DNA of 64,000 nt from Azolla caroliniana (taxonomy: Eukaryota > Polypodiophyta): NCBI GenBank assembly GCA_043228905.1, contig JBHGNT010000001.1, positions 35,402,001 through 35,466,000 on the forward strand, given 5' to 3'. The position numbers were made by a program, and so were the translations under genes. Each line of letters begins with the position of its first letter. Positions within the stretch are counted from its first letter, which is position 1. Under the pieces are notes generated by a model. That model was given only the letters and a program-made list of their open reading frames with translations, was not told the origin of the DNA and made no database searches. This document shows positions 11,500 to 24,887 of this stretch, one piece after another.

Positions 11500-14400
11500 T
11501 TAACACATGTTAATAGTTCGACTTCCTTGTGTTAAGATATTTCCATTTCATTTTGTTTCACTATTTAAATTTTTGTGCAACTTCACCTGAACAAATTGAT
11601 TTACCCTTGTGTGAATGACACATGTGCAAGTCTTACGAAGTATGCCCCATTTTTTAATTTCTATTTGCTAGAATCCTTTTAAGTGTCTCATGTTTTATGT
11701 AACAAGCTGAGTTTACTAACTAACTAGGAAAATCAAAATTATTTGAATATGGCATAAGTTACTATTCAATTTGGCAAATTTCTTGCCTAAAACCATGAAA
11801 TAAATAAATAAATTCAATATAATTTAGGGTTCACAAAAATTGTTTCTTTAGTGCTAGTAATCAATACAATGAGACTTTATCTCTTTGCATATTCACATGT
11901 GTCTACTATTGCACAACTCCAACTAATGCATAGATTGTGCATATTCTCGAGGTGTTTTGAGAACCTTTCACAATGGATATCCCTATGAACTGTGAATACT
12001 TAAGTTTGAAGCACCCCAAATGTTGTTAGTAATTATTCTAGCTAGAAATGTTTTGCAGGAATTGGAAACCCAATGCACGTTGTAGTTGTAGCACATTAAA
12101 TTTTTTGACCCGCATTATAAGAATGGACAATACATTCATTGTTTCCCTTCCAACCAAATTATAGGACCCATTACCCTATAGTTCTCGTAACGGTAATGTA
12201 ATGAACCGCATATAGTTGTACGAGCCAAAGTACAATATTATAAATTAAATTTATAATATATTCTAAAAAGTATAGATACAATTACATACATCCTATTTAT
12301 TGGTGATTTGATAATCCAAACAAAGAAATAATATACTATTTTTCTATACAATCATACACACAATCCTTTTACAAGAATGGGGTGGGGCACTCAATTAGGA
12401 GGGGCATCTTTGAATGGACCTTGTGAGGAGCAAAATAATGTTATAAATTTATGAGCATATGAAATACTTGTTCCACTAGATATGTGTCGCTATTGTTGTA
12501 AGATACTAGAGAGAGAATTCTAAAACACCAAGGACTCAATTTGGAGTTGTGGTATAAAAGTGGAGGCAATTCTATATATTACAATTCTGAAAGTTCATGG
12601 ACATGAGCTTTTTCCATATTAATGAGCGATAACAAATCAAGCTAAACATTTTCCTGATGTGATGTCAATATAATGGTCATTGATACTAAGATGGCTAAAT
12701 CTAATGCATTGTTCATTCCTCTAACAAATGACATCAATACACTAGCCATCCATAACAAATAACATCAATACAATGGCCAAATCTAATCTATTGTTCATTC
12801 ATCTAACAAATAACATCAATACAATGCATTGTTCGTTAATCAATAAATTGGACAAATTGATGCTAGTATAGCATTTGCCATAGATTAGACATTTATCCGA
12901 TATGAGACAAGTACACCAATCATCATGATCACATGTAGTTGTGACAACGCAATTGTTGGATTAATTGTGGATTAAGTTAAGGCCGGTACATATGGTTGTA
13001 AAAGTATTTGTAAAATTTAATGTGATTGTTTTTAACTTGTTGATATGTGAAGATGATGGAATGTGAAAAAACAAATGAATTGAGGGATGCATGAGGAAAA
13101 TTTGACTGTCAATTGAGGAGGAGAGTCTACACCACGAGTGCATAGAATAGGGTATTGGTTGGATCGATAATGAGTGCTCGAATAATGTGAAGGTCACAAT
13201 AGGCTTGATAAGACTTTTTGGTAGAAGATAAGATACTAGAGGTTATCAATAAGTCAATGACCCCAATGGTCGTCTAGTCAACCTTCTACTAGATGTTAAC
13301 TTGTACTTCAAGTTAGAAAATTATTTGCTTGTGACTTGCCTCGAAATGCGATGAAATGCAAGGTCATGCACAAAAACACATGCATAAAATTTTGAAGGAG
13401 AAAATAAATAAATATTTGTGAGGTGAATGTTGATGGTGTGCTATATATATCTTGTTGATTATCAATTAAACGTACCTAATGGTGGAGAAAAGTATGGGAC
13501 AAATTGGCAATAACATGAATAAGTCCATTTGAAAGAGTTTATGAATATCCAAAAACATTTTTGTATGAAGTTTTTCCAAGTCAAGCCAAAAATAGCATAC
13601 ATGCTCCTAAAACTTGAGACGAGATCACATCTCCGTAAGCTCATGGCCATGGAAGGGTTATCAAGTACATGCTTAAGATTTTAAAAAACCATCACGTCAA
13701 CCAATTGTTGCATGGGAATCAAGTGAAAGGATTTAAAAGACACTCAAAATCAAATTGTTGGGTTCTAGATGGATGCTAAATATGAAGAAACAATTTTAAA
13801 AATGACATGCATCACATTTTATTCATGATATATCTATAGATTCCTATGTGAATGAGGCCTTTTTCATAATTACAATGTATCTCCACTCAAGAAAGATGTG
13901 GGGGCTCACGTTTCACACACTATGTAATACATGTTGCACCAAATATCAAAATAGTTTTCCTTTCCGAATGGGGAAATCACTCTCATTGGTACATGTTAGA
14001 GCCCAACCCCACCATCCATGCCGTTGTTAATCTCCTTGTTTAGGAAGCATAGAGCCGCTTTTATATGCCATATCAACCGCACCAGCATCATGCTTTGGTC
14101 ACTTTTCATTATATTGATGTATGGGATTATGTACTTGGCCTTTTTCACTTCTTGTAAATAGTCAAGATTATGAAGAACCAATTGAAGATTTTTATGAAAC
14201 AAAGAAAGACTTTCTCTTTTGAATCTAGTCCAATAATTGACATTTTCCATGATTTCTAGAATGGTCTCAAATAGAAGGAATATGTTAACTTCCCAACCTA
14301 AACCTTACCATAGTTCCTCATCAACATTGAGCAACTACAACATCACCTCTCAACCTAACCAAGTGAAGTTGAGCATACTAAAATCTACAATTAACAAACT

Positions 14401-14980
14401 CCATCACGCCAACATAGGCCTAATGAATTTACCACCTACAACCCTAACATCATGATGGAAAGGATATTGTATCTTGACTTTAGCCAATGACCTACACAAA
14501 AGTTATCGACATATGACTACCCATAATTTTGTCAAATATGCATGCACCATTTGCCTTGGCATCAAACACTCCATAGAATGCCCATGCTAACCCTAGTGCA
14601 TTGTTTGCAACTCCAACATTCCTCCAAAAAACTATTGTGAGTACAACATTTCGAATTGAACAATGGCAATGGTCTACCAAGCTAAGGCTAAGCCCACACA
14701 TGTTTGACTACCTTGACAATCATGGTACTAACGCTCTCCACAGACACAACCTCATAACAAAATGACAAGGTTTCAGACACTCCACTGCAATAGCTTAGTT
14801 GTAGTTGATGTAGGCAATTTCACAATTCCATGTTATATGTTATTGATCCTTTATGATATTCAGTCATGACAAACTAGTTTACGAGTAAACGTTATGTTTT
14901 TCATACATTGAACTTGGCATTATTCAATGTCGATATGTAGTTAATTAATAATAATAATAAGTTGTCATCTTATAATCATC
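11500..14980. other. Gene-poor spacer with minor repeats
   Basis: No gene supported. A near-perfect palindrome of about 13-base arms (tattataaatt / aatttataata) lies at 12233-12260. Short degenerate repeats of aacaaataacatcaatacaatg occur at 12656-12836. Remaining ORFs are under 90 codons and show no family features. Confidence 0.4.
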
Positions 14981-14989
14981 CCCATTATG

Positions 14990-15182
14990 CTCTGTATAAA
15001 TGTCTTTGGAAACTTTGAGTATTAACTCTCACACACGTCATTCATTATCTTATATAAATGTCTTTGGAAACTTTGTGTATTAGCTCTCTTACATTCATAC
15101 CCCACAATACACCATGTATAATTGTCTTTGGAAACTTTGTGTATTAGCTCTCTTACATTCATACCCCACAGTACACCATGTA
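14990..15182. repeat. Short tandem repeats related to the 163-bp array
   Basis: Three to four copies of a unit of about 67 bases starting tgtctttggaaactttgtgtattagctctc, at roughly 15001, 15059 and 15127. The same tctttggWaactttgtgtat core opens each 163-base unit downstream, so this block looks like an older or shorter version of the array. Confidence 0.75.
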
Positions 15183-15715
15183 TAATTGTCTTTGGTAACT
15201 TTGTGTATCATCTCTCTCGCACACACAATTCATCTTCTTATTATCTTTTGGTGTGGTACTTTGTATGGTTCTGCAATCTCAAATTGTCATATTGCTAGAA
15301 TTAAATTCTACAAATTTTCCAACATATCCCCCATTATGATATGTATAATTGGCTTTGGTAACTTTGTGTATCATCTCTCTCGCACACACAATTCATCTTC
15401 TTATTATCTTTTGGTGTGGTACTTCGTATGGTTCTGCAATCTCAAATTGTCATATTGCTAGAATTAAATTCTACAAATTTTCCAACATATCCCCCATTAT
15501 GATATGTATAATTGGCTTTGGTAAATTTGTGTATCATCTCTCTCGCATACACAATTCATCTTCTTATTATCTTTTGGTGTGGTACTTTGTATGGTTCTGC
15601 AATCTCAAATTGTCATATTGCTAGAATTAAATTCTACAAATTTTCCAACATATCCCCCATTATGATATTTATAATTGGCTTTGGTAACTTTGTGTATCAT
15701 CTCACACACAGAATT
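15183..15715. repeat. 163-bp tandem array
   Basis: The core tttggtaactttgtgtatca recurs at 15191, 15354, 15517 and 15680 (one copy has a single change), exactly 163 bases apart. There are three full units and part of a fourth. The full units are nearly identical, so the array is young. The unit is not a multiple of three; the apparent 91-codon ORFs staggered by 163 bases are products of the repeat. Confidence 0.95.
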
Positions 15716-16438
15716 CTAATTATCGTTGTTGTTGTACTAAAGATCCTCTGTAGTACTACATTGTATGGCACTTAATAAAGTTACAAGGTTTTTCTTCCTT
15801 GCTCATAATGTGGGTATTAATCGTAATAAAAATGACCTCCACATTATACACAAAAAGGCCTTGAAATTTCCAAATTGTATATAGCAAGCACAAGTTAATC
15901 TACCTCTTAGTATCCAAAATCTGAACTTAAAAAAACATAATTGTAGTGATAGGGTTATCCCACTAAATTCCTCATAAAAAGAGCTAAAGCTCTTAATATA
16001 ACAATAAAGATGGTATTCTCTAAGATGTGAAATACAATCGAGAAACTTCTCCTAATATTAACATTATTGAAGTCATTGTACAAGTGGAAAGATCATAGAG
16101 TACTTGGCTAAACGAATGCATTACCATGTGTGGTAACCACACAATTCAGCATTTGTTAGCAAAGGGACTCCAGGCTTCAGTGATTATTGTTTGGGTTACC
16201 AATGTTCTGAATAACTTATATAACGTTACAACATCTCAGAAGACTAAAAATGATCAGGAAGAGAGATACATATCAAAGAATATTTCACACGGTCGTGGTG
16301 ATATAGTCTTAGATAGCCAGCAATAGCTGATTGATCATTCTCATTTACTGGTGGCGATTTCTTTATCATTACAAGAGCTCCAGAAAATACCTCAGGAATA
16401 TAAAGACAATTTTTGCACTTGCTCAATTCAATCCTTTC
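15716..16438. other. Spacer / 3' UTR side of the TGA bZIP gene
   Basis: Sequence beyond the stop of the minus-strand bZIP gene. It probably holds its 3' UTR near 16200-16438. I see no other feature. Confidence 0.4.
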
Positions 16439-19400
16439 TCATTCACGTGGCCGAGCTACCCAAAGAGAGCTCAAAGCTCGGAGCCGTGAAAAATAATCTC
16501 CCATAGCCAAAAGACCTCGTGCGGCCTGTCTTGTTGTGAGAATACGGTTCATCTGCTGAAGTGCTTGTTGTCGAAGATTATCCGCCTGTGTGCCCAAAGC
16601 AAAAAGTGGTAATGACATTTTATTCCTTCCCATTCATAGTTTTTTTGTTGCAACAAAAATAAAAACATGTGTTCTCAGTTTCAGACCTGGCGGACAAAGT
16701 TCTCCAGTGTCCCAAGTTTACCCATTGCCATCGCCATCTGGCCCATATAATTAGCAACATTTGATGTTCCAAGCGATCCAGCCGATAAGGTATCTGCTAG
16801 ATTCTGTTGTAAGGCTTCCATTCCCTGTGACAACGCATCCTCTGCCTGTTGCGAGGATTGCTGAAGATTACATACGGCTAGCAATTGCTGTTCTGTTAGT
16901 GGTTCCAGCTGAGGAATTAAGATCTGCTCCCCCAGCCAACAAAAGCTGATGTTAATGGCCATTACACAAGATTACCAATACCACACTCAGAATGTGGGAA
17001 TGAACAATGAGTGCCAACAAGGACAATTAGAACGAAAGAAAGATACATTCACGTATTTTAAGAAGCCAAAATGGCCTACACAACCGAATGAGAGATTACA
17101 ACTTAAAATATAGAGAGCAACAATTCGTATGCCTCAACCACATGAGAGTTCTAACTATCGCAATAACTGCATTCCCCATAATTGATGAGCACAAATTCAG
17201 TTCTTGTGTTAGTTAATTACATCAAGATTTTTTTTATTCAAATACTTTACCTTTATTATTGAACAAACTATTGTAAGACTGTCTAAACTCATAGAGAACT
17301 AACATCAATAAGTAGAACTATAAGTTAAGGGCACAATTTACACTAATTGCATCAATTAAATCTGAACATATAGTAGCAACATAATCATGAATGTTGGCAG
17401 CTAGTCTGCCCAGCATAGCATTTGTATGTGACTGCATGAGTAGTCTAAGATAGCAAAAGAAGATTTAGATAATCCTTTCTGCATTAAGATGGAGCTATTT
17501 TCTTTCACAGTGCTGTGATTCCTTTCAAGGGCAACATAAGGATTGCATCGGCTCCATAACGTGTGTTGTAAACTGCCACATTCATATTGATTACTAACCA
17601 CATAACAATAAATCTTTTCCGCCATAAAATTGTTACACTACAATATTGAAGTTCGCCCATTCTACTTTGACAGGAGCATCTTGCAATATGTCACTGAGCA
17701 AATTGTGACATTTTTACAGTTATCTTCTTGTATAAAAGTTGACGTATTGCATACTAGTAAGCATATGGTTTCCTTATGACTCAAGCAAGCATGAACATGC
17801 ATACTGACAAATTACAATCATCACTAAGTTCAGCTATCTGAACACATGCAGCCCGGTACACTCTGGGATATTGATACACAAATGCTTTTGTATGCAAAAG
17901 AGAAAGATAGGAAAGACAGAGAGATATAGAGGTAGACCTTCAGAAGTTCTGAAGGACGAAAACCACCCATCCACATAAAACAGCGCTCTGCTGGAGTTTT
18001 CCACATGCCCGACACAATGTGGAAAACATCTGCTTTTACAGCAATTCCTTTGAGTCGAAAGAGTTCATCATAATGTGAAACACCATTGTCTACAAGTGCG
18101 CGTAAATCATTATCAGTCACATGTGCAGCTAATGCAGACCTTAGCTCAGATATTTGACGATTTTGTTCCTCGACCCAACGTGCATGATCCATGTCAAATG
18201 CAAAAACACCTGTGACATATCAGAATCAAATGTTAATCAGTCATATGGAGCATGCAAAAAAATATTGGTTGCCAATAACTCCAAAATAGGCATATGCAAA
18301 ACTTTGTAAATCTTAAGCTACTAGCATTCTCTTTATTGATATGCGAGAACTTGAGACATGGGGAGAAGTTTTTAAAGGACAACAATACAGACACACAAGC
18401 TAATCAACAAAGAGCAATCACAACTTTCTTTAGCCCCATTACTCCAACTCAATCAAGGGCTACACAAATGGGATCCCAACAAGGACATTGCAAAAGGGTT
18501 ACAATAGATCGGGCAATAGCAATTTGTCCTGCACGTAGGTCTCAGCCTCATGGATCACGATCTCATCATTGCTGTCATCAACAGATTAAGGCCAGTATCT
18601 CCCGCCATCACAGGTGCTTCCCTCACCTCGGAGACCTCTCCATTCTGGATCAACCTATGCTAGAGATCTTTTAAAGACAAAATTTATAATATATCTGACT
18701 TGAGAATCTTACAAGTATAGATGACAAGATTCCTTAGTTACACTTATTTCTTTTGGTTTGTCGTTTCCCAAAAAGAAGACAACATTTTAAGATGTAATCT
18801 CTTGTTTGGTCTTATTGGCCATTTTGGCCTCTTAAAAGAAGTTAATAGATCTTTTTTCTTTCTTTCTTTCGAGGCATAGAGGCCAATAGAGAAATTCAAA
18901 CTTAACTAGCCAGGCTACAAATGTTCAAATCTTAAGGAAATACAGTACAAATCATGCAACAAGTGATCCAGTCAAACATGCAGAAGTAAGAATATGCAGT
19001 GATTTTGCATCGAAGGAGAAAGAACGAAAGATATATTCACATGTCTAAAAGACCACTATGGCTTATGAGACCTCACAAATACTAAAACTGTTGATGGTAA
19101 CTCGACAATGCAGGTAACAGAAGGAAAATGTCTTTCTACTCTAGCTTCCTAAACTAAACTGGTTGAACATACCTAGTGAAGAATGACCGACACCAATCAA
19201 CCTGATCACTAGAGCTAAAATTGTATCAGACATGAATGATGAGGTAATCCAATATCGAAATGTCGGTAGGACAAGATAGTCATTTCTGATGCCGTATGAT
19301 TATAGCTTTGATCTTATGAAGATATGCACATTGGCGAGAAACTTCAAGAATATTCAGAAGAAGTTGGCTGATGAACAGCCACCCTGCCCTTTCAATCCTC

Positions 19401-22400
19401 TATTCCATTGTAGGCACCATGGATGTCTTGAAGGTTTGGGGTGTCATGATTCACCTCAGAGGTCTCCAAGGTCTTATGTATGTAGAATCTGCAAATGAGA
19501 TGTCAGCCTACCTATAGAAGGATTTCTAGAGAAAATCCATGCCCTTGTATCAATTGTAGAGACCTCTATTCCACTTCCATTTCAGAGGAGGCATAACTTG
19601 GATACTATACCAGTAATAATATCTTCTCAAGTATAGTTCATCCCAGGTATTAGCAAAACATTATTGGAGGAGCATTAGGCAATTCCCAACCAGGTAACAT
19701 TCACTGCTATGTTCCTTGAACTTTTCTAGATATTTGGTTTGATATAACAAACGATTTGATAATAACAACTATGGTCTGAAAAATAGAATTGCCAATAGTA
19801 CATCGCCAATAGTATTCCTCTCAACTTCACCAAGACTCCGATATCAACATTTTCCACTGCACTAATATCCAACAACTCTTTCATAAATATAGAGATGGTT
19901 GCCAAATTAGGACTAAGGTTGCATGGAATGTGTGGAATATTTTGTCTTAAGCATGATTATTGTCCGATTGATATCAGAACTATATGCCTCCGCAATTTTC
20001 ACCTGTGACCAGAATATGAATGCTCTGGAAATAGTGTCCACAGTTGTATAAGCATGATGCTAAATAGACTTTGGGCTCAATCAAACATAAACTGCTTCTC
20101 TTCCAGGTATAGAGGATAAGATGGCATGTGTGCCAGTACTAAATATGTGGATCATTTTTTGGTGCAAAAAAAGGTGGAGATGCAAAAAACCATGTTAAGG
20201 GAAATATTTTGGAGTTTTTCATGCTATATTTATAAAGAAAGAAGAACTGCCTTCTACTTTCCAAAACCAATCATGAACTGCCCCCCTTCAAAAAAACTCT
20301 TCAAGAGATAACTAGGTATATTTTCTGCGAGACAATTAGCCAGCAACTTCTTTCCACACTTGGTTTGTAGTTGTTTGTATATCCCCAAAAGTTAGGGTTC
20401 ATCACGCCAGGACCTCTGTTGCAATGTCTATTATTTTACCTGCAGTGTAATCTAAACAAAGATGGGTGAGGGAACCAATATTTGATGTCAATTTGTGGGT
20501 AGAAAAAAAAAAAACATGTACAGGCTCCTCAAAAAATGACCAAATCTAGTGGAGACTGCTAAGCATTTTGTTTGTGATGTTGTGAAGTTGTGATTTTGCG
20601 ATGGAAATATCGAAAAGAATCGTAACACTGTTAATACCAGAATATCCTCGAGTGGTGTATACATGGGGGGGCATATTATGGGTGGTGGTACAAGATAAAG
20701 TAATGGTATATGAGCAAGAGGATGTTGCAGATGGTCTTGCTATGAGACATGATCTGATGCAAAAAACAATTATACCTCTGAATCCACAAAAAGAGACTGA
20801 TAAACCTGAAATATGGCAATTGGTAAGTAGTATCACAATTTGGTATATTTGGAAGGCCAAATGTTTGAAGGTATTCCAAAACGTGACAAAAAGACTTGGC
20901 CAGATCATTTCTGGGATTTGAACAGAGACTGTTCATAATCTCAGAGGTTGTTTCATTAACATAAAAGGTAATACACAACGGGTAGAGTAACAATTATTGG
21001 AGTTTCATGACAAAGGAACGGATTTCTGAACAGGTGGCGTGGTTCTACTCAACAGTGAAGTATTTAATTAATCTGACAATTAGGACTTAGGACGGGGGTC
21101 ATTACCTATATGGACATATTTCATGTACAGCCTTAGGGCATTTCTTAATACTAATGTTGCATCTTTCTTGGGAAAAAAGACCAAATCAGCCTCTAATGCA
21201 GTGTATGTGAGAGACCCTGTACATGCACATGATATTTCTGCTGATGTTGCTCGCCCTCTTTGGTCTTGTCACACATGGCAACTGACAGTTCATAAGTTTC
21301 ACTCAAGAATTTTTAAATCTCCTTATTACACATGAAAAAAAAGGAAATCTTCTAACTTTCAGCATCAAGAAAAATGAAAAATATATATCTTAACCTCTGA
21401 TGGAAGCCAATATCAACCTATGAGACATCATTAATACAAACATTGGTGTCCTTTGACTATCCAAGAAACGAACAAAACAGTGTATGAAAACGAACTTAAA
21501 TGAATAATTAAGTGAAACGATAAGACAAATGGTTCAAGGATTGGGTAGTATGAAAGGCTATCTATGATGCTATAGGAAATTGGTTTACAGGCATAATATG
21601 CATGGCTTCGTGACTATGTCGACTCACAAGTGAAGATCGGGGCCATAGTGTCATTTATCATTGAAGGTGATGTATGGTTGTACAATGCCAGGTCCAAGTA
21701 TAGGCAAAAGCAGCTCCTCAATGAATCTCTCTTGGTGGGTTCAGATCCCATGTGTGTTGTAAAAGATGAAGAAATGATGACAACGACTAATGTAAGAGAG
21801 GAAGATAGCCTAAATCATTATTTGAGTCATGTGTCTGCTGTAAGAGAGGAAGATAGCCTAGATCGTGGTGGGTTCAGATCCCACGTGTGTTGTAAAAGAG
21901 GAAGAAATGATGACGACTGATGTACGAGAGGAAGATAGCCTAAATCATTATTTGAGTCATGTATCTGTTGTACAAGAGGAAGATAGCCTAGATCATGGTC
22001 GGTTCAGATTCCATGTGTGTTGTAAAAGAGGAAGAAATGATGACAACGACTAATGTAAGAGAGGAAGATAGCCTAGATCATGGTGGGTTCAGATTCCATG
22101 TGTGTTGTAAAAGAGGAAGAAATGATGACAACGACTAATGTAAGAGAGGAAGATAGCCTAGATCGTGGTGGGTTCAGATTCCATGTGTGTTGTAAAAGAG
22201 GAAGAAATGATGACAACGACTAATGTAAGAGAGGAAGATAGCCTAGATCATGGTGGGTTCAGATTCCATGTGTGTTGTAAACGAGGAAGAAATGATGACA
22301 ACGACTAATGTAAGAGAGGAAGATAGCCTAAATCATTATTTGAGTAATGTGTCTGTTGTAAGAGAGGAAGATAGCCTAGATCATTATATGAGTCATGGAT

Positions 22401-23764
22401 GATGTATGCTATGCACTGGTATCTACATTCTGAACATACTTTTACTGACTGAATATCCTGACCTTCACGTCACTCTATATTTCATCTAACTTTGCCCCAG
22501 TTCAGCATTTTCATTCCCACTCTTTCATATCAACTATGTTGCTTTCATTTCATAATTGGGTAGGTTAAAATCATAAATATCATGTCAAACAAACTTTCCC
22601 ACAAGTTACATCCATAATCCCTCAGTTTATAAATGTAGCAGATTGTGAACAACAATTGAGATCTCACATTCAAATGCTCAATATGCATCTGGACCTTCTT
22701 AATATATACATACACTGATCATGAACTGATACATTTTAAAAAGGCAATCAGAAGTTACAAAGATATGTCACTAAAAAGAACAATTCTTGTTGGTTTTTGA
22801 GGGAATAACCTGAGGTTTATATAGAAAATAAATTTCCACATACCTGGATGACTATGATCACCAGAGGAGCCCCCCACGTACATTCCCTGCAATTCATGTG
22901 ACATTGAGCGAGAAGCACCATACCTCTGCATATTAAGTGCATACAATATTGGCATGATAGATATTTACCTGTTGTCTTACACGTTCAAGTTCTCGCTCAA
23001 GTTGGTTAAGCTTCACTCGGCTTGATTCCAGCTGCTGCACATAAGCCTAGAAAACACCAATAAACTCAGTTAGAAGACGCTAAGCTTGGTCGGTTGGACA
23101 TTTGGAATGACACACAAAGATAGCATTACTTTTTTCCTTAGGCGGCTTTTGCGTGCAGCTTCACGATTTTGTGCCAAACGCCGAAGGACCTAGGAAATTT
23201 TAAAATATGTACCTTAGCCTTGAGTCCACCTTCAAGAAAAACAAAATTACACAACTGACTATCCAAAAATTCATGTTTGCTTTTTGTTAAACATGTTGTA
23301 TCGTATGTAGCAATCACTTTAAATTGAGACCCTTTGAGAATGTTAATAATACTCACTCTTGAATGATATAAATTACCACTAGAATATTGTCCCTAACATT
23401 ATCATGTATCACTTGATTGCCCCCCTATCTCGAAGACAGTAGAGCAATTTGTATTCATTTCATCAATAGAACTCTGTAAAATATGTTTAGATAGAAAACT
23501 ACCTTAGAGTCCACCATTTTTCCACGATCATGGTCCGAAGACCCAGATGCTATAACTAGATCCCGGCTCCCAGTGTCTTGCTGAAAGACAGAGAATTTAG
23601 ACATAGAAAATTATATTCAGATACATGAAAAGGATGATACGGTAAGTGGCACTTACTCTGTTACTGTCCTTAGCATCTCCTTCAAGACTTGTTGACGTCT
23701 CAGCTCGAGGACTATGATCAGCCCAGTTCTGGAAGTGGCGTCCTGGTGGCGATTCAAAACCCAT
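16439..23764 (-). CDS. TGA-type bZIP transcription factor (340 aa, 8 coding exons)
   Basis: Exons in reading order: 23764-23657, 23580-23503, 23189-23130, 23046-22969, 22886-22844, 18209-17938, 16923-16687, 16585-16439. All junctions are GT-AG and in phase, giving 340 residues. Residues 63-82 are the basic region (VLRRLAQNREAARKSRLRKK, with the N-x7-R contact pattern); 83-108 form the leucine zipper (AYVQQLESSRVKLNQLERE...). A DOG1/TGA domain follows from about 125 (FAFDMDHARWVEEQNRQ, SGMWKTPAERCF), and the C-terminus is FSRLRALSSLWVARPRE. Family members bind TGACG (as-1) elements in the nucleus and act in defence and development, some with NPR1-type partners. An in-frame TAA lies two codons before the chosen ATG, supporting this start. 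The 4.6-kb fifth intron holds LINE copies and an 85-bp array. I do not assign a TGA subclade. Confidence 0.95.
17033..17112 (-). mobile_element. LINE family 3' tail fragment (tail only)
   Basis: Matches the reverse complement of the shared LINE tail: gaaagaaagatacattcacg, then ttttaagaagccaaaatggcc and gaatgagagattaca. Only the terminal 80 bases or so are present, consistent with severe 5' truncation on insertion. It lies in a bZIP gene intron. Confidence 0.65.
18356..18870 (+). mobile_element. 5'-truncated LINE copy A with ORF end and TTTC tail
   Basis: An open frame reads ...[15 protein letters not shown]..., KRVTIDRAIAICPARRSQPH and ISRHHRCFPHLGDLSILDQP, ending at a TAA near 18674. It is followed by a 3' UTR with tgtaatctcttgtttggtct, the stem-loop GGCCATTTTGGCC, and TTTC repeats ending at 18870. 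The same peptide and tail occur at 38934-39602 and 43500-44940, and the latter is joined to a reverse transcriptase remnant. It sits in the large fifth intron of the bZIP gene. Confidence 0.75.
19014..19082 (-). mobile_element. LINE family 3' tail fragment, degraded
   Basis: Reverse-strand match to the tail: gaacgaaagatatattcaca, then tctaaaagaccactatggcttatgagacc. It is more diverged than the other copies. Confidence 0.5.
20590..20930 (+). mobile_element. LINE C-terminal remnant (post-RT region)
   Basis: The plus frame at 20601-20921 carries KPEIWQLVSSITIWYIWKAK followed by CLKVFQN. The pattern IWxLxxSxxIWxIWKxRCxxVFQ is typical of the region after the zinc knuckle in plant LINE ORF2 proteins. 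Upstream text (DLMQKTIIPLNPQKETD) fits loosely. No intact RT domain is nearby. It lies in the fifth intron of the bZIP gene and is probably the same superfamily as the fragment at 11220-11487 rather than the TTTC-tailed family. Confidence 0.6.
21725..22390. repeat. Tandem array, unit about 85 bp, in a bZIP gene intron
   Basis: The unit holds gtgggttcagattccatgtg, tgttgtaaaagaggaagaaatgatgacaacgactaat and gtaagagaggaagatagcct. Full units repeat every 85-86 bases through about 21996-22337. At both ends, shorter units containing aaatcattatttgagtcatg interrupt the pattern. Both ORFs across it are repeat products. Confidence 0.9.
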
Positions 23765-24887
23765 GTATTATGTGATGGTATATCCTATGTCCTGGACGAT
23801 CTGAATTTGTACAAAAGGTCACTTAGTAATTTTTATGTTCCCATCTGCCTTTACAGTTACTCGAAAAGTGACTCCCAAACATTGTCCTGTTCTGGGTTAA
23901 GCCATTGTCTCCATATCAAACCACAGCTGTTGAGTCAAAGGAAGTTTTTATGGACTTGTTTCTCTGGCAGCTTAATGCAAGGAAACGGAAAAAGAAAATT
24001 GTTAAATAAACTTTTGTTATGATAGCTAATGCCCCAAATTCTTATAATTTAATTATATTAAATTAAAAAGAAGCAATGGTTAATTCAATTAAGCTAAATT
24101 AGCTTAGTTAAAGTCTGTGTTAATTAACATGCTTCAATTGGCCATTTCACCATTGCATCCATGTTTTATGGGAAAGTTTGAAAATACACTGTATCTGTTG
24201 ATCCAAAGGGGCATTTGGGGAAATAAGAAACATATGGGCGTCTCAAAATATAGGCATAAACATCAGAATAACTTTACAAATAAATCAATATAACTTTACA
24301 ATACCAGAATAGCGTATGCATCTAAATGCATCTAAATTTGGTGATTGACTAAGTGAATGAATGAGTTAGATGAGAGAGAGAGAGAGAGACAGGAGAAGAA
24401 TGAAAGAAAGATGATAAGTAGTAAAAAACTAGAATTTTGTATGCAGAAATTTATACTATACAATCCGTCCATCTCAAGAATTGTACATTTTGTTGACTTT
24501 GCTATGACATCTCTCCTCAAACCACTTAGTGGGTCAGTGTAATATGCCATGGACTTGTTTAAATATTTCTAGCAGACTTTGATCTCTTTAGAAATAGACA
24601 TTTTCATCCGGGGAAGTTCAAAAAATCGTCTGGAAATTTAGCAATTCGAGCATGGATGGTAAGAATTCGGACACAAATTGTGCAATTTTTGCTTCTCTGT
24701 CTCTCTCTAAGCATCTATTAAGATTGTGCAAACCACGTCATGATTGTGAGGGGACTTTGCAATCAATATATGAACAGTCAATCAAGCTAAGAAAAATGAG
24801 AAAATTCTTCATTCATTCATGGTTCGGTTTTTGAAATACAACAGGCATCAATTTTCCGGAAAATGTCAGAACAGAATAGATACTTAC

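Noticed and set aside
15186-15775. Three similar 87-91 codon ORFs
   Set aside because: They are the same 163-base repeat read from successive units in shifted frames. They are not a gene family.
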